Positions 45,198-56,630 of a stretch of DNA of 64,000 bases are shown in pieces (positions within the stretch are counted from its first letter, which is position 1; every line of letters begins with the position of its first letter). Both the position numbers and the translations under genes were made by a program. Source of the DNA: Stenogyne calaminthoides (taxonomy: Eukaryota; Streptophyta; Magnoliopsida; Lamiales; Lamiaceae); NCBI GenBank assembly GCA_037126765.1, contig JBBCBC010000024.1, positions 18,201,554 through 18,265,553 on the forward strand, read 5' to 3'. The notes under the pieces were generated by a model that was given only the letters and a program-made list of their open reading frames with translations, was not told the DNA's origin and made no database searches.

Positions 45198-46217
45198 TAT
45201 ATCTATCACTCTAGGCTTATAATAGTGAGCTCTCTTCAATGTGAAACACTTGGGAAATTCTAGGGTTTTTGAGTTCTTCAATTTGCAATAATACGAATGA
45301 GCTCTTGAGTTGCTTTGAAATTTCCCGTGCCTCCCAATGTAAAGGGTCACTGGTATTTATAGGCAACTTCACCAAGGTCACTCTTTGAAAACTATCCGTT
45401 GGAAGAGATAGCTCTATGAGTTTCCTCTTCTAGTGTTTGATGAACAACTATTTTTAGGGTTTGAACACTCCCTTGCATGTTTTAGGAAATATGCAGTCAT
45501 GTAGTCAATCACCAATTTTTGCAGTCTGGAAATTAGTACTACTGACATAATTCAGGGTCCTGTCGCTTTCAGTGTCAGTGAAGTACAGTGTTGTCTTTCT
45601 CTGATTGGTTCTTGTCTTTAGTGAATGTAGACAAACAAAACGGCTCTTTTTGGTCAATCTCTCTGAATGAGATAACCTGAAACAACACTTAGACTTAGTT
45701 CCTTTTGTCTGCACTTGAATGTTTTGGGCAATATCTACTTTTCTGAACATGTGCATTTTTCTCAGTTTTGTAGTCTTCAGATAGATATTATTCAGTGCCT
45801 CTGAACATTCAAAGTTATCTTTGAGTATTCAAGATCTTCATCGAGTCTTCGAGAACTCATGAGTTTTCGATGTCTTCAAAGAACTTCATCGAAGTCTTGA
45901 TGTCTTTCAAGAATCTCATCGAAGTCTTCAAATGTCTTGACCACTTTCATCGAGTCTTCATTGTCTTTAAGTAACTTCATCGAGTCTTCATGTCTTCGAT
46001 TTATCGAAGTCTTCAAAGTGTCTTCATTTATTTATCGAGTCTTCATGTCTTCGTGGATCTAACCTGATCTATATCTGCTGACTATACATGTTGCAGATAA
46101 CTTCCTGAACAATCTATACTGAAACCTGACTCAGTCTATCAAGATTATCCTGAACATGTCATACTCAGGGGTTTTGGGATCTAATCAAAACTTCTTTATT
46201 AAATTCGTCTCCCAACA

Positions 46218-46505
46218 ATTTCCCCATTTTTAATGATGCCAAAACCATCTTGTTACATTTTAAGAAAACCTAACCTATACTCAGGTTTCAGTTTATCTAT
46301 TACAAAGCAAAATGACAATTTTTCCCAACAATTTCCTTAACAATCTGGCATATCACGACATGTAAAAAGATAATGAGATATTATCTTTTGAGCATAAAGA
46401 TAAAATTTTCATTGATGTAGGATAAGAGTTACAGATTACTATGAAAATAAAAAATAAATCAGAAGAACAAAGTCTTCAGTCTTCTTCCACTTCATCCTCT
46501 GGCAC
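46218..46505 (-). promoter_or_regulatory. S1 polypurine tract and 3' untranslated region
   Basis: On the minus strand, GGCATCATTAAAAATGGGG followed by AAAT lies against the LTR start TGTTGGGAGACG. The tract and its upstream context correspond to those in the array spacers. The remaining about 250 bp separate it from the stop of the extra ORF at 46506. Confidence 0.75.
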
Positions 46506-49500
46506 TTAGTATCTCTTCTTCAGTTCATCCCTTGCCTTGATGATATCAGGGTTGTTTCCTGTTAGGCCTAGCTGTATGGCATACTGGGTTATTTCCTGAG
46601 AAATGGCTGCTTCATTCACATAGCCATTCCCAAACCTAGGAGCTGGGTACATGTATGGACCAGGGGCTACTATCTGCGTGTTTCCTTCATCTGCCATGTT
46701 GATCCAACTTTGCAGGTACTTAGGATAGAATGTCAGTAAGTACTCAATGAAGGCTTCATTCTTATCCGAGCTGCTCCCCCTCCATTCTCTCAGAATCTCA
46801 TAATAGAACCAGAAGGTTCTCTTGATCTCTTCCCATGCATCATTGAACTGAATAGGCATCCACTTGTCAATGTGCGGCCACTTCTGAGTCTTTTCTGTAC
46901 CTCTTCTTTTGCTTAGAAACTTTTTGAATCCACCTCTTCTCTTCTGTTCTTCTTCTTTCTTCTTTCTGATCAGAGGGGCACCAGATACTGAAGCAACAGT
47001 TCTTTTCTGCTTTTCAATTTGCAGAGCCTTCAGAGTCTTCTTGGTATCAAAAGTCTCTGGTTGAGTTTCAGTTTCCTTTTCTGGTCCTTCATCTGATTCT
47101 TCAAAATCCATAATCAGCTTCCTCTGAGTAGGTTTAGCTACCTTTGCTCTTTTCTTCTTTTCAGTTTCAACAAAGGCAACTGCTTTTCTCTTTTCTGGTC
47201 TGGCTTGTTCTTCTTCTGCCTTGCTTGTTTCAACCATTCTTCTATCACTCAATTTCTCAGAAATTACTTCCTGAATGGTTTGCTCAGATGTTTGAGTGAA
47301 GATAGATTTCTCAGCTTCTTTGAACTTCAGTTTCTCAGTGGCTTCAATCTCTCTTAAGGCATCCACAATTTTCTTTCCTTCAACTTCTTTTTTAGCCTTT
47401 CTCTCCAAGGTTTGTGCCAACAACTCACTTAATTTGCCACCAGGCCTTTCCCCCTTTTTGGCACCATACCTTGGGAGTAGTTGAGTCAGTGCAGTATCCA
47501 TATAGTATTGCTCCTTGCTCATACTGCGCCCCTTCTCCTGCCAACTGATCATGCTCATCTTCTAGCCTTATCATGTAATTCTTGGCCATTGAGAACTCAT
47601 CCGAAAGAGGAGCAAACTGCTTTGAGAAGACATCATGCATCATCTCTATCATTTTGGTCATGAGCAGAGAGCCCATTTCCTCAACAACTGTTTTGATCAT
47701 CAGATCATTCTTCTCAACTAGCTTGGCTTCAAGATAGGCAGTTCTTTCTTGATACATCTGCTTCATGTTGGCATTAAGCTCTGTATGTACTCCATCAATC
47801 TTTCCATCTAATGTAGCTAATTTACCTGATAGAGTTGTTTGAAGCGTATCAGATGATGAACTCAGGTTCTCCATTTTCTGATTTTGAGCAGCCAGAACTA
47901 ACTCCATCCGAGTCATTTTGTCTGTGAGAATTGTTTGCAGCATGCCTGATGAAGAGCTTAGATTCTCAAGATTTTGAGATTGACTTGCCAGTATCTCTTC
48001 CATCCTTGGTTCTATCTTCTTTAACTCATCCAGGATTGGTGTGAGATCAACCACTGGAGTTTGTACAACATTTTCCAACTGAACTGGGTGCTCCAACTGA
48101 GCCTCAATCTGCATATCATAAACATCAGATTTAAAGCTAGGTACTTCAGTAACTTCGGCATAATGTATAACAGTGCCAAAAGGTACCTGAAGAATGTTAA
48201 CTTCAGTCTGAGGTTGTCTGATATCAGTTGGTTCAGCATCAGTATCTGTCCCCATCTGACTCTCAGTTTCCTTCTCTTTCTCAGTATCTGTCTGAGGTTC
48301 CTTCTCCTTCTCAGATTTCTTTTCTGCATCATCTACCTTATCCTTATCTTTGTTTTGATCATGAGAGCTGGAAGCATCTACTCCTTCAGTAGCTTTCTTT
48401 TCAGCTAGCTTCTTTTTCACCAATTCATCAAAATCAGCAGCTTTCATTCTCAGCTTGGTTTTCCTGAAACCTGAGAATTCTGTCAGGGCAGCTGTCTCTA
48501 CATTCCACCACTCTTATCCTCTGTATGAAGCAATGTTCAGCATCTCCGGGAGTGTTTGATTCAGAATATACACTGTCGTTCTGAGCCTGAAGAACATATC
48601 CTGAAGGTCAGGATAGGCATTCATCTCAGGGTATCTGTCCAAGATGAACCGTTTCCTCTTTCTTCGCCATTCAGTCTCTTCGGCTTCTCCCTTCTTCAAT
48701 CTTAGGCTTTCAGGAGCAGTAGGTTCAGAGTGTATAAGTTCCAGAGCTGATGGATCAAGAAATGGTTCATTCAGAAGCGCATCCAAGTTCTGCAATTCCT
48801 GAGGTTCAGACTGATCTGACGTCTGAACAGGTCTTTCTTCAGTAGGGGATCTGAGGTCCCTTGAAGATTTCCTGAGAGATTTTATCTGAGCCCAGAGAGG
48901 TTTCAAGTACCTCAGAGAAAACCTGCTCCTCAGTTTCTTGCTCCTGCACATTTGTCACACCTGAGCAAGAACCTGAAGTGGAGATTTCAACCTTTGCTGG
49001 CCTTCAGGTTGAGATTCTTCAGTTTCACTGGCCTCCTTCTCAGCAATAGTTTGAAGTTTTCTTCGCTTCTGAGGAGCCAGTGCTTTCTTCTTTAGTTTCT
49101 CACATTTTTCTCTTTTAATTTGCATCAGGGCTTTCTCCCTAGCTTGTTTGGTTTCTTCATCAGTTTCCTCAGTGGATTTCTGAGTGGATTATCTTGTTTC
49201 CGACTGACCCACCCACCATGTTGTATCTTCCTCGCTTTATCTTCAAATAGCCTCCTCCCGAGACTCAGAGTTTTTCTCTTTCTTTCCTCTCAAAGTCTTC
49301 TTCGCTAGTTTGATCATGATTTTTGACTTTGGAAAGAAAGTGGAATCGGCAAAAATGTCCTCCTCTTCTCTGCACGTTTCCAAGATAATTGCAATCTTGG
49401 TTGCATGTAGAATCTTTCCTTTGATAACTACAGAGCCATTCACCTTCTGAATTTGTTTGGCTTGCTCACTCACCACCTTGATCAAATAGTGCAACCAATT

Positions 49501-50077
49501 GAATGCCGTAGTAGGTGAATCTTCAATCGCCGCCATTAGCCTTAACTTAGGCGTGCTTATCTGTTCGAAACTACCAGATCTACTCATAATGCATTTGCTT
49601 ACAATATCCAACAATACTCGATATTTAGGCTTCAAATGCCTCTTATTCAGAGTAGCTTCAAACTTTACTGGATGCTCAGTAATTTTATCCAAATACTCTT
49701 GTTCCTTACCCATCATGTATACCATAGGGTCTTCACCTCTATCACTTAACTCATATATGGCATTCAGATTCTTAGGAATAATATAAAATTCCCTAACAAA
49801 ATCCACATATTTCGAACCATGCTCCAAATCGAGATCAGAATCCGAGACTCTATGCAATTCTCATCATCTAACCGCATATTAGAGATAAACTCAATTACCT
49901 TTTTTCGCATATTCGCCTCTGGTTGATTCGCCACGACTGTGCATGTAAGCTTTACAAACGAATCATATGCAATGCCTCCTCCTCGTGAGTTGCATTGGAC
50001 GTGCTTTCTAGAGAAATGACATATTCGTACCAAGGTTTATTTGAAATGGCGAGTTTGTCGTATACAGAGAGTGTCAT
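46506..50077 (-). pseudogene. S1 extra ORF downstream of pol (sense orientation)
   Basis: The likely start is 50077 (MTLSVYDKLAISNKPWYEY). Frames then follow at 50033-49764, 49857-49243, 48951-48514, 48447-47425 and 47558-46506, as one protein of roughly 1,190 codons broken by about five frameshifts. The N-terminal third (FVREFYIIPKNLNAIYELSD, LKPKYRVLLDIVSKCIMSRS) resembles the putative plant transposon protein domain found after pol in SIRE-like elements. The middle is acidic/glutamine-rich with predicted coiled coil (MEEILASQSQNLENLSSSSG repeated as MENLSSSSDTLQ). The C-terminal part is Lys/Glu-rich and then ends DELKKRY. I see no signal peptide or membrane segment, so an envelope role is not supported. 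Function unknown. Confidence 0.7.
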
Positions 50078-50760
50078 TTTTGGAGAATTTCTGGTGAAGG
50101 GTTTTGAGATAGGTAAGAATTTCTGGGCAATCGAAGGTTTCGAAGCAGAGTGTTTGTGAAGATGAAGGCTTTTTTGGAATAGGGCTTTGAATGAAATTTT
50201 TCAATGGATATAGGATTTTGATTTATGGAAAATCGCGTAGATGAAGGTTTTGACGATCAAGATTAAAAACCGACTAAAACGGGTATTTGAAAGGACGATT
50301 TCGCAAATACTAAGCCGCCAATTTATCCCTATTGGTGATTAATGAACAAAGGTTTTAATTATCGTTTCTTGCGCACCATTGACTTTCCTCGTGGATTTCA
50401 AAGGTCCCGCCCAATTATTTCTTCAGGTGTTTTGTCATTTATTGCCAATGATTACTGAGATTCAGATAGACAATAAATGTGGTGAATGAGTAAATACTTC
50501 TTCAGACTAATTTTCTCCATCGTCTTACTGAGTTTTGACCTTGATAAAATGTCAAGATAATAATCGAGTAATCGAATCTTCGCTTTAACCGAAGTTTCCC
50601 AAGACTCGGTGTTCAAGATTTTCAATTTTATCCCGAAGTTTTTCAAGAAAAACCCGAGAAAAACTTCATGCATTTGAAAACCTTCAATTTTTTCATTTTG
50701 CTTTATTCACCGATCCAACATACCTAATTCAACCGATAGTTCCCGAAATCTTGATTCAAA
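50078..50760 (-). other. S1 spacer between RNase H and the extra ORF
   Basis: AT-rich, with no convincing frame. It may carry the leader of a subgenomic or spliced message for the extra ORF, but no splice or promoter signal was clear. CTG and CAG are scarce here, as in 50760-51700. Confidence 0.4.
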
Positions 50761-52763
50761 TTAAAGGTTTAGTCAAGATATCGACTCTCTTATCAAGATG
50801 AATTTTCTCCATTCTCGATGTCTTTCTTCTCAACATGATCTCTCGATGAAGTGATGTCTTATATCAACATGCTTACATCCGTGTGCAATACAGATTTTGT
50901 GTAATAGCAATTGCACTATTATTATCACAAAATATAGGTACTTCATTGGCTATAATCTTATAATCCTCAATTGTTGTTCGAGCCAAAGAATCATGGCACA
51001 ACAAACTTCCTCGCAAACCATGTATTCAAATTAATCTTTGGTTGTCACATCGAGGTTTGTTTCTTTGAAAACCATGATATCGGTTTACTTCCAAGAAATT
51101 GACAAGTTCCCCGTGGTAGACTTCTGTTAATTCTACATCCTCCATAATCGAGATCTCAATAACCAAGTTAATTCAAGGTTATCATCGATTGATACCATAA
51201 TCCTCAATTCACAAAGTCTTTTTATTTCGTAATATTTTTGGCAAATTCCATGTGACTAAATTTAGGATTAGCTTTGGTATCTTGCACATATCCCAACAAC
51301 AAATGTTATATCGCACCTACTTGTCAGAGAGATATAGCGAAGATCCAATGATCCCTATATAATCGGTGTGATTTATTGATTTGCCTTCGTGATCGATCCA
51401 TCTTGTAGTTAGTATTCATGGGAATTTAACCGCATTGCAATGTCAGACTCCATACTTTGCAATCGATCTCGGTGTATTTTGCTTGATTGATGAATATTCC
51501 TTCCTTAGTTTGTTTCACCAAGTCCAAGAAAGAAATTCATCTCCCCATCATTGACATCTCAAACTTTCCTTTCATCAAAGTAGAAAACTTTTTCACACAA
51601 CCGATGATTTGGAGATCCAAATATGATGTCATCCACATAGATCCGAACTAGTAAAATATCCTTTCCATCTTCTATCCCAACAAAGTCCTATCAACAGCTT
51701 AATTTGATAAAACCATGGTCAAGAAGAAAACCGAGAAAGGGTATCATACCATGCTTTCGGTGCTTGCTTAAGACCATACAAGGCTTTCTCGAGCTCAGAA
51801 ACTTGGTCATTCTGACAAATTCGTGGAGGTTGTTCCACATATACTTCCTCCTTAAGCACACCATTCAGAAATGCACTTTTCACATCCATCTGATAGACTG
51901 TGAATTTCATGTGGGCAGCATATGCAAGAAACAATCTGATGGCTTCTAGTCTTGCAACAGGTGCAAAGGTTTCATCATAATCCAAGCCTTCTTCTTGGGA
52001 ATAACCTTGTGCAACTAAATTTGCCTTTGTTTCTCACAATGTTGTTGTTTTCATCTCTCTTATTATTGAACACCCACTTAGTTCCAATCACATTGTGCCT
52101 TTTAGGTCTGTCCACTAGCTCCCAAACTTCATTCCTTGAGAGCTAATTCAATTCTTCTTACATAACAACAATCCAGAATGAGTCTTGTAGAGCTTCTTCA
52201 ATCTTAGTAGGTTCCTTTTCAGATAGAAAACAGCCGAACAAAGCATTTTCACCATGGAACCGTCTTGTCTTTACTCCTTCTGATAGATCACCCATAATCT
52301 GACTTGTAGGATGGCTATCCAACCATTTTCTCCTGGATGTTCCCCCTTCAGTAGTGTCCTCAACATCAGAAATGTTAGGTTCATGCAGTTCATTAAATTC
52401 AGGGAACAACAGAAAAGGAGAAATGGAATCATCTTCCTCAGGGGAAATTCCATTCAGAACATTTTCAGAGACATTTGTTCCCCCTTGGTTGATAGATTCA
52501 GAGTTTGCCTTAGCTGTGACCACATCTTCATCGGCATTACATACCTGAGTTTGAACTGGTGTATGTTCAGATTGGTCAGCTTCAGTGTGTTGGCTTTCCT
52601 TCAGTGGAGAATTTCCATCCAGAGTCTCACCATCCTGAGTTTTTCCATCCTGAACTTCTTTGTCTGAGTCTGATTCACTCCATTCATAGAAAGTGACTGA
52701 CTTCTTCTTTTCAGGTTCAGAGGATTTATTTTTCAGGCTAAGTCTGGTGATTCTCTTTGTCAG
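50761..52763 (-). pseudogene. pol: S1 pol: linker, reverse transcriptase and RNase H
   Basis: An acidic linker comes first (52523-52158, NGISPEEDDSISPF). The RT start is degraded at 52140-51990 and then open at 51985-51719 (DETFAPVARLEAIRLFLAYA, QMDVKSAFLNGVLKEEVYVE, ALYGLKQAPKAWYDTL). From 51718 to 50761 the frame is lost. RNase H traces remain at about 50950-50840 (IFCDNNSAIAITQN, then KHVDIRHHFIERS). The boundary at about 51700 is sharp and coincides with a drop in CTG/CAG content, so part of the damage may be in the assembly. The RT catalytic YVDD box cannot be read. Confidence 0.8.
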
Positions 52764-54050
52764 TTATACTGAGTCATGTTCCTGTTTCTTCTTAACACAA
52801 GTAGATTCATCAAAAACAACATGAGACGTTTCTTCCACAATAAGAGTCCTACAGTTGTAAACTCTGAAGACTTTACTGACTTCAGAATATCCTAAGAATA
52901 TCCCTTCATCAACTTTGCTATCAAAAGTTTTCAACTGATCTTTACCATTATTGTGTATGAAACACTTGCAACCAAACACACAAAAGAAAGAAACAAGAGG
53001 CTTCCTTTCATTCCACAACTCATATGGAGTTTTTCCTTGATTCTTGGTCAGCATGGATCTGTTCTGAGAGTAGCATGCAGTGTTGATAACTTCAAACCAA
53101 AATCTCTTAGGAATATCAGCTTCAGCAATCATTGTTCTTGCAGCTTCTTTCAGAGTCCTATTTCTTCTTTCAGCAACACCATTCTGTTGTGGGGTCCTTG
53201 CAGCTGATGTTTCATGGGTTATTTCATTTGCTGCACAATAATCAGATATGATATGATTGATAAACTCAGTTCCTTTATCTGATCTGATCTTGACCACACT
53301 CAGATTCTTTTCAGTACTGAGCCTTTTCAGTAGTTCAGGCAGTTTTGTCTGAGTCTCTTTCTTACTGAGTAAGAATATGACCCATGTGTATCTAGAGTAG
53401 TCATCAACTACCACAAGTGTGTATTTCCTGTCATTAGTGTTCACAGGTGTTACTGGACCAAAGAGATCCATATGTAACAGTTGTAGTATTCTGTCAGTAG
53501 AAACATCTACTTTATTTTTGAAAGATGCTCTGATTTGTTTTCCTTTCTGACAAGCATCACATACATGATCTTTACTGAACACTTCATTTGGTAACCCCCT
53601 CACAAGTGCTAATCTTGCAAGTTTGTTCAGGGTTTTAAAGTTTAAGTGATTCAGTCTTTTGTGCCACAACCAACTGGTACCAGTGGAACTTTTTGCAACC
53701 AAACTTGTATCTTCAGGAGATAATTTCCAATCAGCAAGATACACATTTCCTTTTCTAGTACCAGTCAGTAAAATTTTCTGTGAAGCATTATCTTTCACAT
53801 AACATAAGTTCTTTGAGAACTCAACACTGAATCCTTTGTCACAGAATTGGCTGATAGAAAGCAGATTATGCTTTAGACCAGACACATATGAAACACCATG
53901 GATATGAACAGAGTCAACTTCAAGAGTTCCATATCCTTCAGTTTGTCCTTTGAAGTTGTCTCCAAATGTGATCTGAGGGCATGTCATATGTCTTGAACAT
54001 CCACTGTCCAGATACCATACAACAGGTGCCAATTCATTTTCACTCATCAT
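52764..54050 (-). CDS. pol: S1 pol: protease and integrase, open frame
   Basis: There are 428 open codons. The aspartic protease motif is VVWYLDSGCSRHMTC (residues 10-24). The GAG-pre-integrase segment is SWLWHKRLNHLNFKTLNKLA with the zinc pair CDACQKGKQIRASF. The integrase core has Asp in LLHMDLFGPVTPV, Asp in KIRSDKGTEFINH, and the Glu region TPQQNGVAERRNRTLKEAAR. The C-terminus includes KTPYELWNERKPLVSFFCVF. The visible catalytic residues are all present. It is part of a Gag-Pol polyprotein, so the ATG is not a real start. A stop and frame change follow at 52764. Confidence 0.9.
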   Translation of the reverse strand: MMSENELAPVVWYLDSGCSRHMTCPQITFGDNFKGQTEGYGTLEVDSVHIHGVSYVSGLKHNLLSISQFCDKGFSVEFSKNLCYVKDNASQKILLTGTRKGNVYLADWKLSPEDTSLVAKSSTGTSWLWHKRLNHLNFKTLNKLARLALVRGLPNEVFSKDHVCDACQKGKQIRASFKNKVDVSTDRILQLLHMDLFGPVTPVNTNDRKYTLVVVDDYSRYTWVIFLLSKKETQTKLPELLKRLSTEKNLSVVKIRSDKGTEFINHIISDYCAANEITHETSAARTPQQNGVAERRNRTLKEAARTMIAEADIPKRFWFEVINTACYSQNRSMLTKNQGKTPYELWNERKPLVSFFCVFGCKCFIHNNGKDQLKTFDSKVDEGIFLGYSEVSKVFRVYNCRTLIVEETSHVVFDESTCVKKKQEHDSV

Positions 54051-54104
54051 TGCTATGTTTTATTCATTCAGCTCAGTGCCCTTTTCCTTTACCTGAAAAA
54101 CAGT

Positions 54105-56536
54105 TCAGTTTTTAGGTACCCATTTGGTGTAGGGTCCTACCAGGTTAGCTGTACCTTTTGGAACCCAAATCTGCCTGATAACTCTAATTACTTTAGAGTG
54201 GCTGATTTGTCTCCCATAAACATCTATGTACACATTCACTACTCTAGGTGCCTTGGTAGTACTTTGTGTATGAGTGCCAGCCTTAGCATGAACATGAGCC
54301 TTAAAGTTCTTCTTGGGTTCGGGCTTTTTGTTCAAGTGCCTTAGCTTTGGTGCAGCTGGTCTCTGTCTCTGCTGACTTGGGTTCAGGAAACCTTTACCCT
54401 TAGACAAGTGGGGTTTAGGTTACCTGTACTGAAATTGGGGTCTTTCAGTAATCTGAGGACTTGGTCTTTTCAGTTGAGAATATCTCTGCTGAGTGTTTCT
54501 CTTCTGAAAATTCCTCTGATGCTTCAGTATAGATCTCTTCAGGTTGATATTCTTAGCCTAAGGCTTTGAAGTACTGGCCTGAAAATTTCTTACTGAGTGT
54601 TTAGGTTTTCTAGCCTTTTCCTGAGGTTTGGGCTTTCTACCCTGAACCTTCAGTTTTTCTGAAACCATAGGTCCTTTACCTTTGTCTAAAACTCTGGGCT
54701 ATTCTTCAGTAAGAAGATTAGATGTCACTGGTTTAACAAAGACAGTCTTGGTGCTACTAGAAGCAGCATTCAGAAGACCTTGTGAGGTTCCCCCTGTAAT
54801 GTATCCCAATCCAGTTTTTATAGTTGCAGGTCTTTGATAACTCTGAATTTCATCTATTATTTTAGATGCATAATTCAATAGAGCTAACTTTCTCTGCGCA
54901 CTATCCTCACATTTCTTTAGAGTTTCATGCTTCTCAAAGAGGTCATTGAACTCAGTTCTGATAAGCTGAATCTCTTTAGTGGATTTCTCTAATTTTCCAT
55001 TCAGGATCTCTATCACCTTCTCCTTTTCTGAGAGTTGTACTTTCAGAACATCCAGTTCATCAGTAGTTCCCATCAATTGAGAAGTGATCTCAGCATTTTT
55101 AGAGTCTTTCCACTTCAGATTCTCAACAGTCAATTCCTTGTTCTGCTCTTGAGTTTCAGTGAGCAGTTCTTGTAACACATAATAGTCCTTCATAAGATTC
55201 TCAAACAAATCCATCAGGTCAAAGTTACTGTTTACAATTGAACTTGAGAACTCATGTGCTTGTGTAGGAGCAACAACAGAGATAGAAGAATTTACCTCCT
55301 CCACAGCCATAAGACAGACATCATCACTGTCACTGTCTGAGAAAATCTCATCTAAGGAACTGGAACCTTCTTCAGAATGTTCTTCCTCTTCTGCAATCAT
55401 AGCTTTCTTGCTGGAGATCTTCTTGTCTCTCTTGGCTTGTCTCTCTTTTATTTCTTTAGCACTTAGCTCAGGACAATCATGTTGAAAGTGACCTTTCTTC
55501 TGACACTTGTAGCATCTGTTGGTATCATCATCCTGATCACTTTCCTCCTTGGTCTTGGAGTCCTTCTTCTTGGATGAGGATCCTTCAGCTTTGTGGTCCT
55601 TCCTTTTCTAGTGTATCTGTCCTCAGCTTCTGAGTCTCTCTTGTACCTGTGATTCCTGTAGTATTTCTTATATTTTCCATATCTGCTATTGAGTCTTTCA
55701 AACCTCCTTGTCATCAGTACTAGCTTATCCTCTTGCTCATCCTGATTTCTGGCAAGTGAGTTTTCAGACTCTCTAGCTTTACAGGGTTTCTCTTTGGCTT
55801 TAAAAGCCACATTCTTGCTAGATGAAGAATCATCTTTGCTGTCAGATTTCTTAGTTTTCTTGTCAATCACAAACTCTTAAGCTTTTAGTTCAGAGAAAAC
55901 TTGTTGGTATGACATGGAATCAATATTTTTGGTGTTTTCAATCACCACAACATGTATATCCAATTTCTTAGACAATCCTCTAAGAATTTTCAGTGTCACT
56001 TCCCTCTGTGGGTATCTTTTACCAAGAGCACTCAGATAGTTCATGATGCCAGTGAATCTGACCTCAAGTTTGTCAATGGATTCACTATCTTCCATTTCAA
56101 AGTTATCAAACTTTCCAATAGCAACAGAAAGTTTATTTTCCTTAATATGATATGTGCCTTGACACATAACAACAAGTATGTCCCATATTTCTTTTGCAGT
56201 TTCACAGTGAGAAATCATTCCCATAACACCATCATCAATAGTGTTATACAAAGTATCTTTAGCAATGTAGTCCAGATTGACTAACTTTCTCTCATCGAGT
56301 CGGGTTGGTCATCGTTTTTAGAAATTCATCCTCGGATCATTTCTCTCAAGATCAAGATTCTCGATTTTACAACAAAGAAATTTGAATGGTCCTTCGTAAA
56401 CCACTCTCCACATTCTTTCATGTTTTGAATACGATGAGCCTCGCATTCTCGGGCCTCCATAGGTCATAGCTCTCAACAGAGAACGTAGGAAGTTTCTTAG
56501 AAGGCATGATGACTGAGCCTTGTAAGATATAGGCAA
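54105..56536 (-). pseudogene. gag: S1 gag: UBN2, CCHC knuckle and coiled coil
   Basis: The N-terminal part (56536-56318, WRVVYEGPFKF) is frame-damaged. UBN2 follows at 56251-55877 (AKEIWDILVVMCQGTYHIKE, LRGLSKKLDIHVVVIENTKN). Then come a Lys/Ser-rich linker (55870-55463) and a CCHC knuckle in another frame at about 55525-55485 (CYKCQKKGHFQHDC). An acidic, strongly heptad-like region follows (55400-54699, LTVENLKWKDSKNAEITSQL). A basic tail at 54407-54105 ends GPYTKWVPKN, just before protease. A long coiled coil in Gag is a SIRE-lineage trait. At least four breaks make it non-functional as read. Confidence 0.85.
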
Positions 56537-56616
56537 ACAGATCTATTCAGTAGACCACCAAAGTCTTTCAGCAAATAGACTATGGCTACCAAAGCAAGTG
56601 GTCAAAATGAACCAAC

Positions 56617-56630
56617 GCTCCGATACCACT
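56617..56630 (-). promoter_or_regulatory. S1 primer binding site
   Basis: Minus-strand AGTGGTATCGGAGC sits directly after the LTR. It equals the tRNA-Met complement TGGTATCAGAGC except that CAG reads CGG. It lies in the block with altered CTG/CAG sites. Confidence 0.75.

Larger units (their letters stand above)
35296..46217 (-). repeat. S1 3' LTR, interrupted by the five-LTR array
   Basis: The parts 35296-36202 and 45203-46217 together make a 1922-bp LTR (TGTTGGTCCCGGTGC to GTCTCCCAACA). It matches the right LTR from its outer end to GGTTCTTGTC. Its promoter is at 45354-45402 on the minus strand. A block at 45790-46080 repeats CATCGAGTCTTC units, apparently the altered form of CTGAGTCTTC. 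Confidence 0.9.

Noticed and set aside
46506..50077. Envelope-like protein in S1, making it retrovirus-like
   Set aside because: No signal peptide, transmembrane or fusion-type hydrophobic segment was seen. The sequence is acidic and coiled-coil rich.
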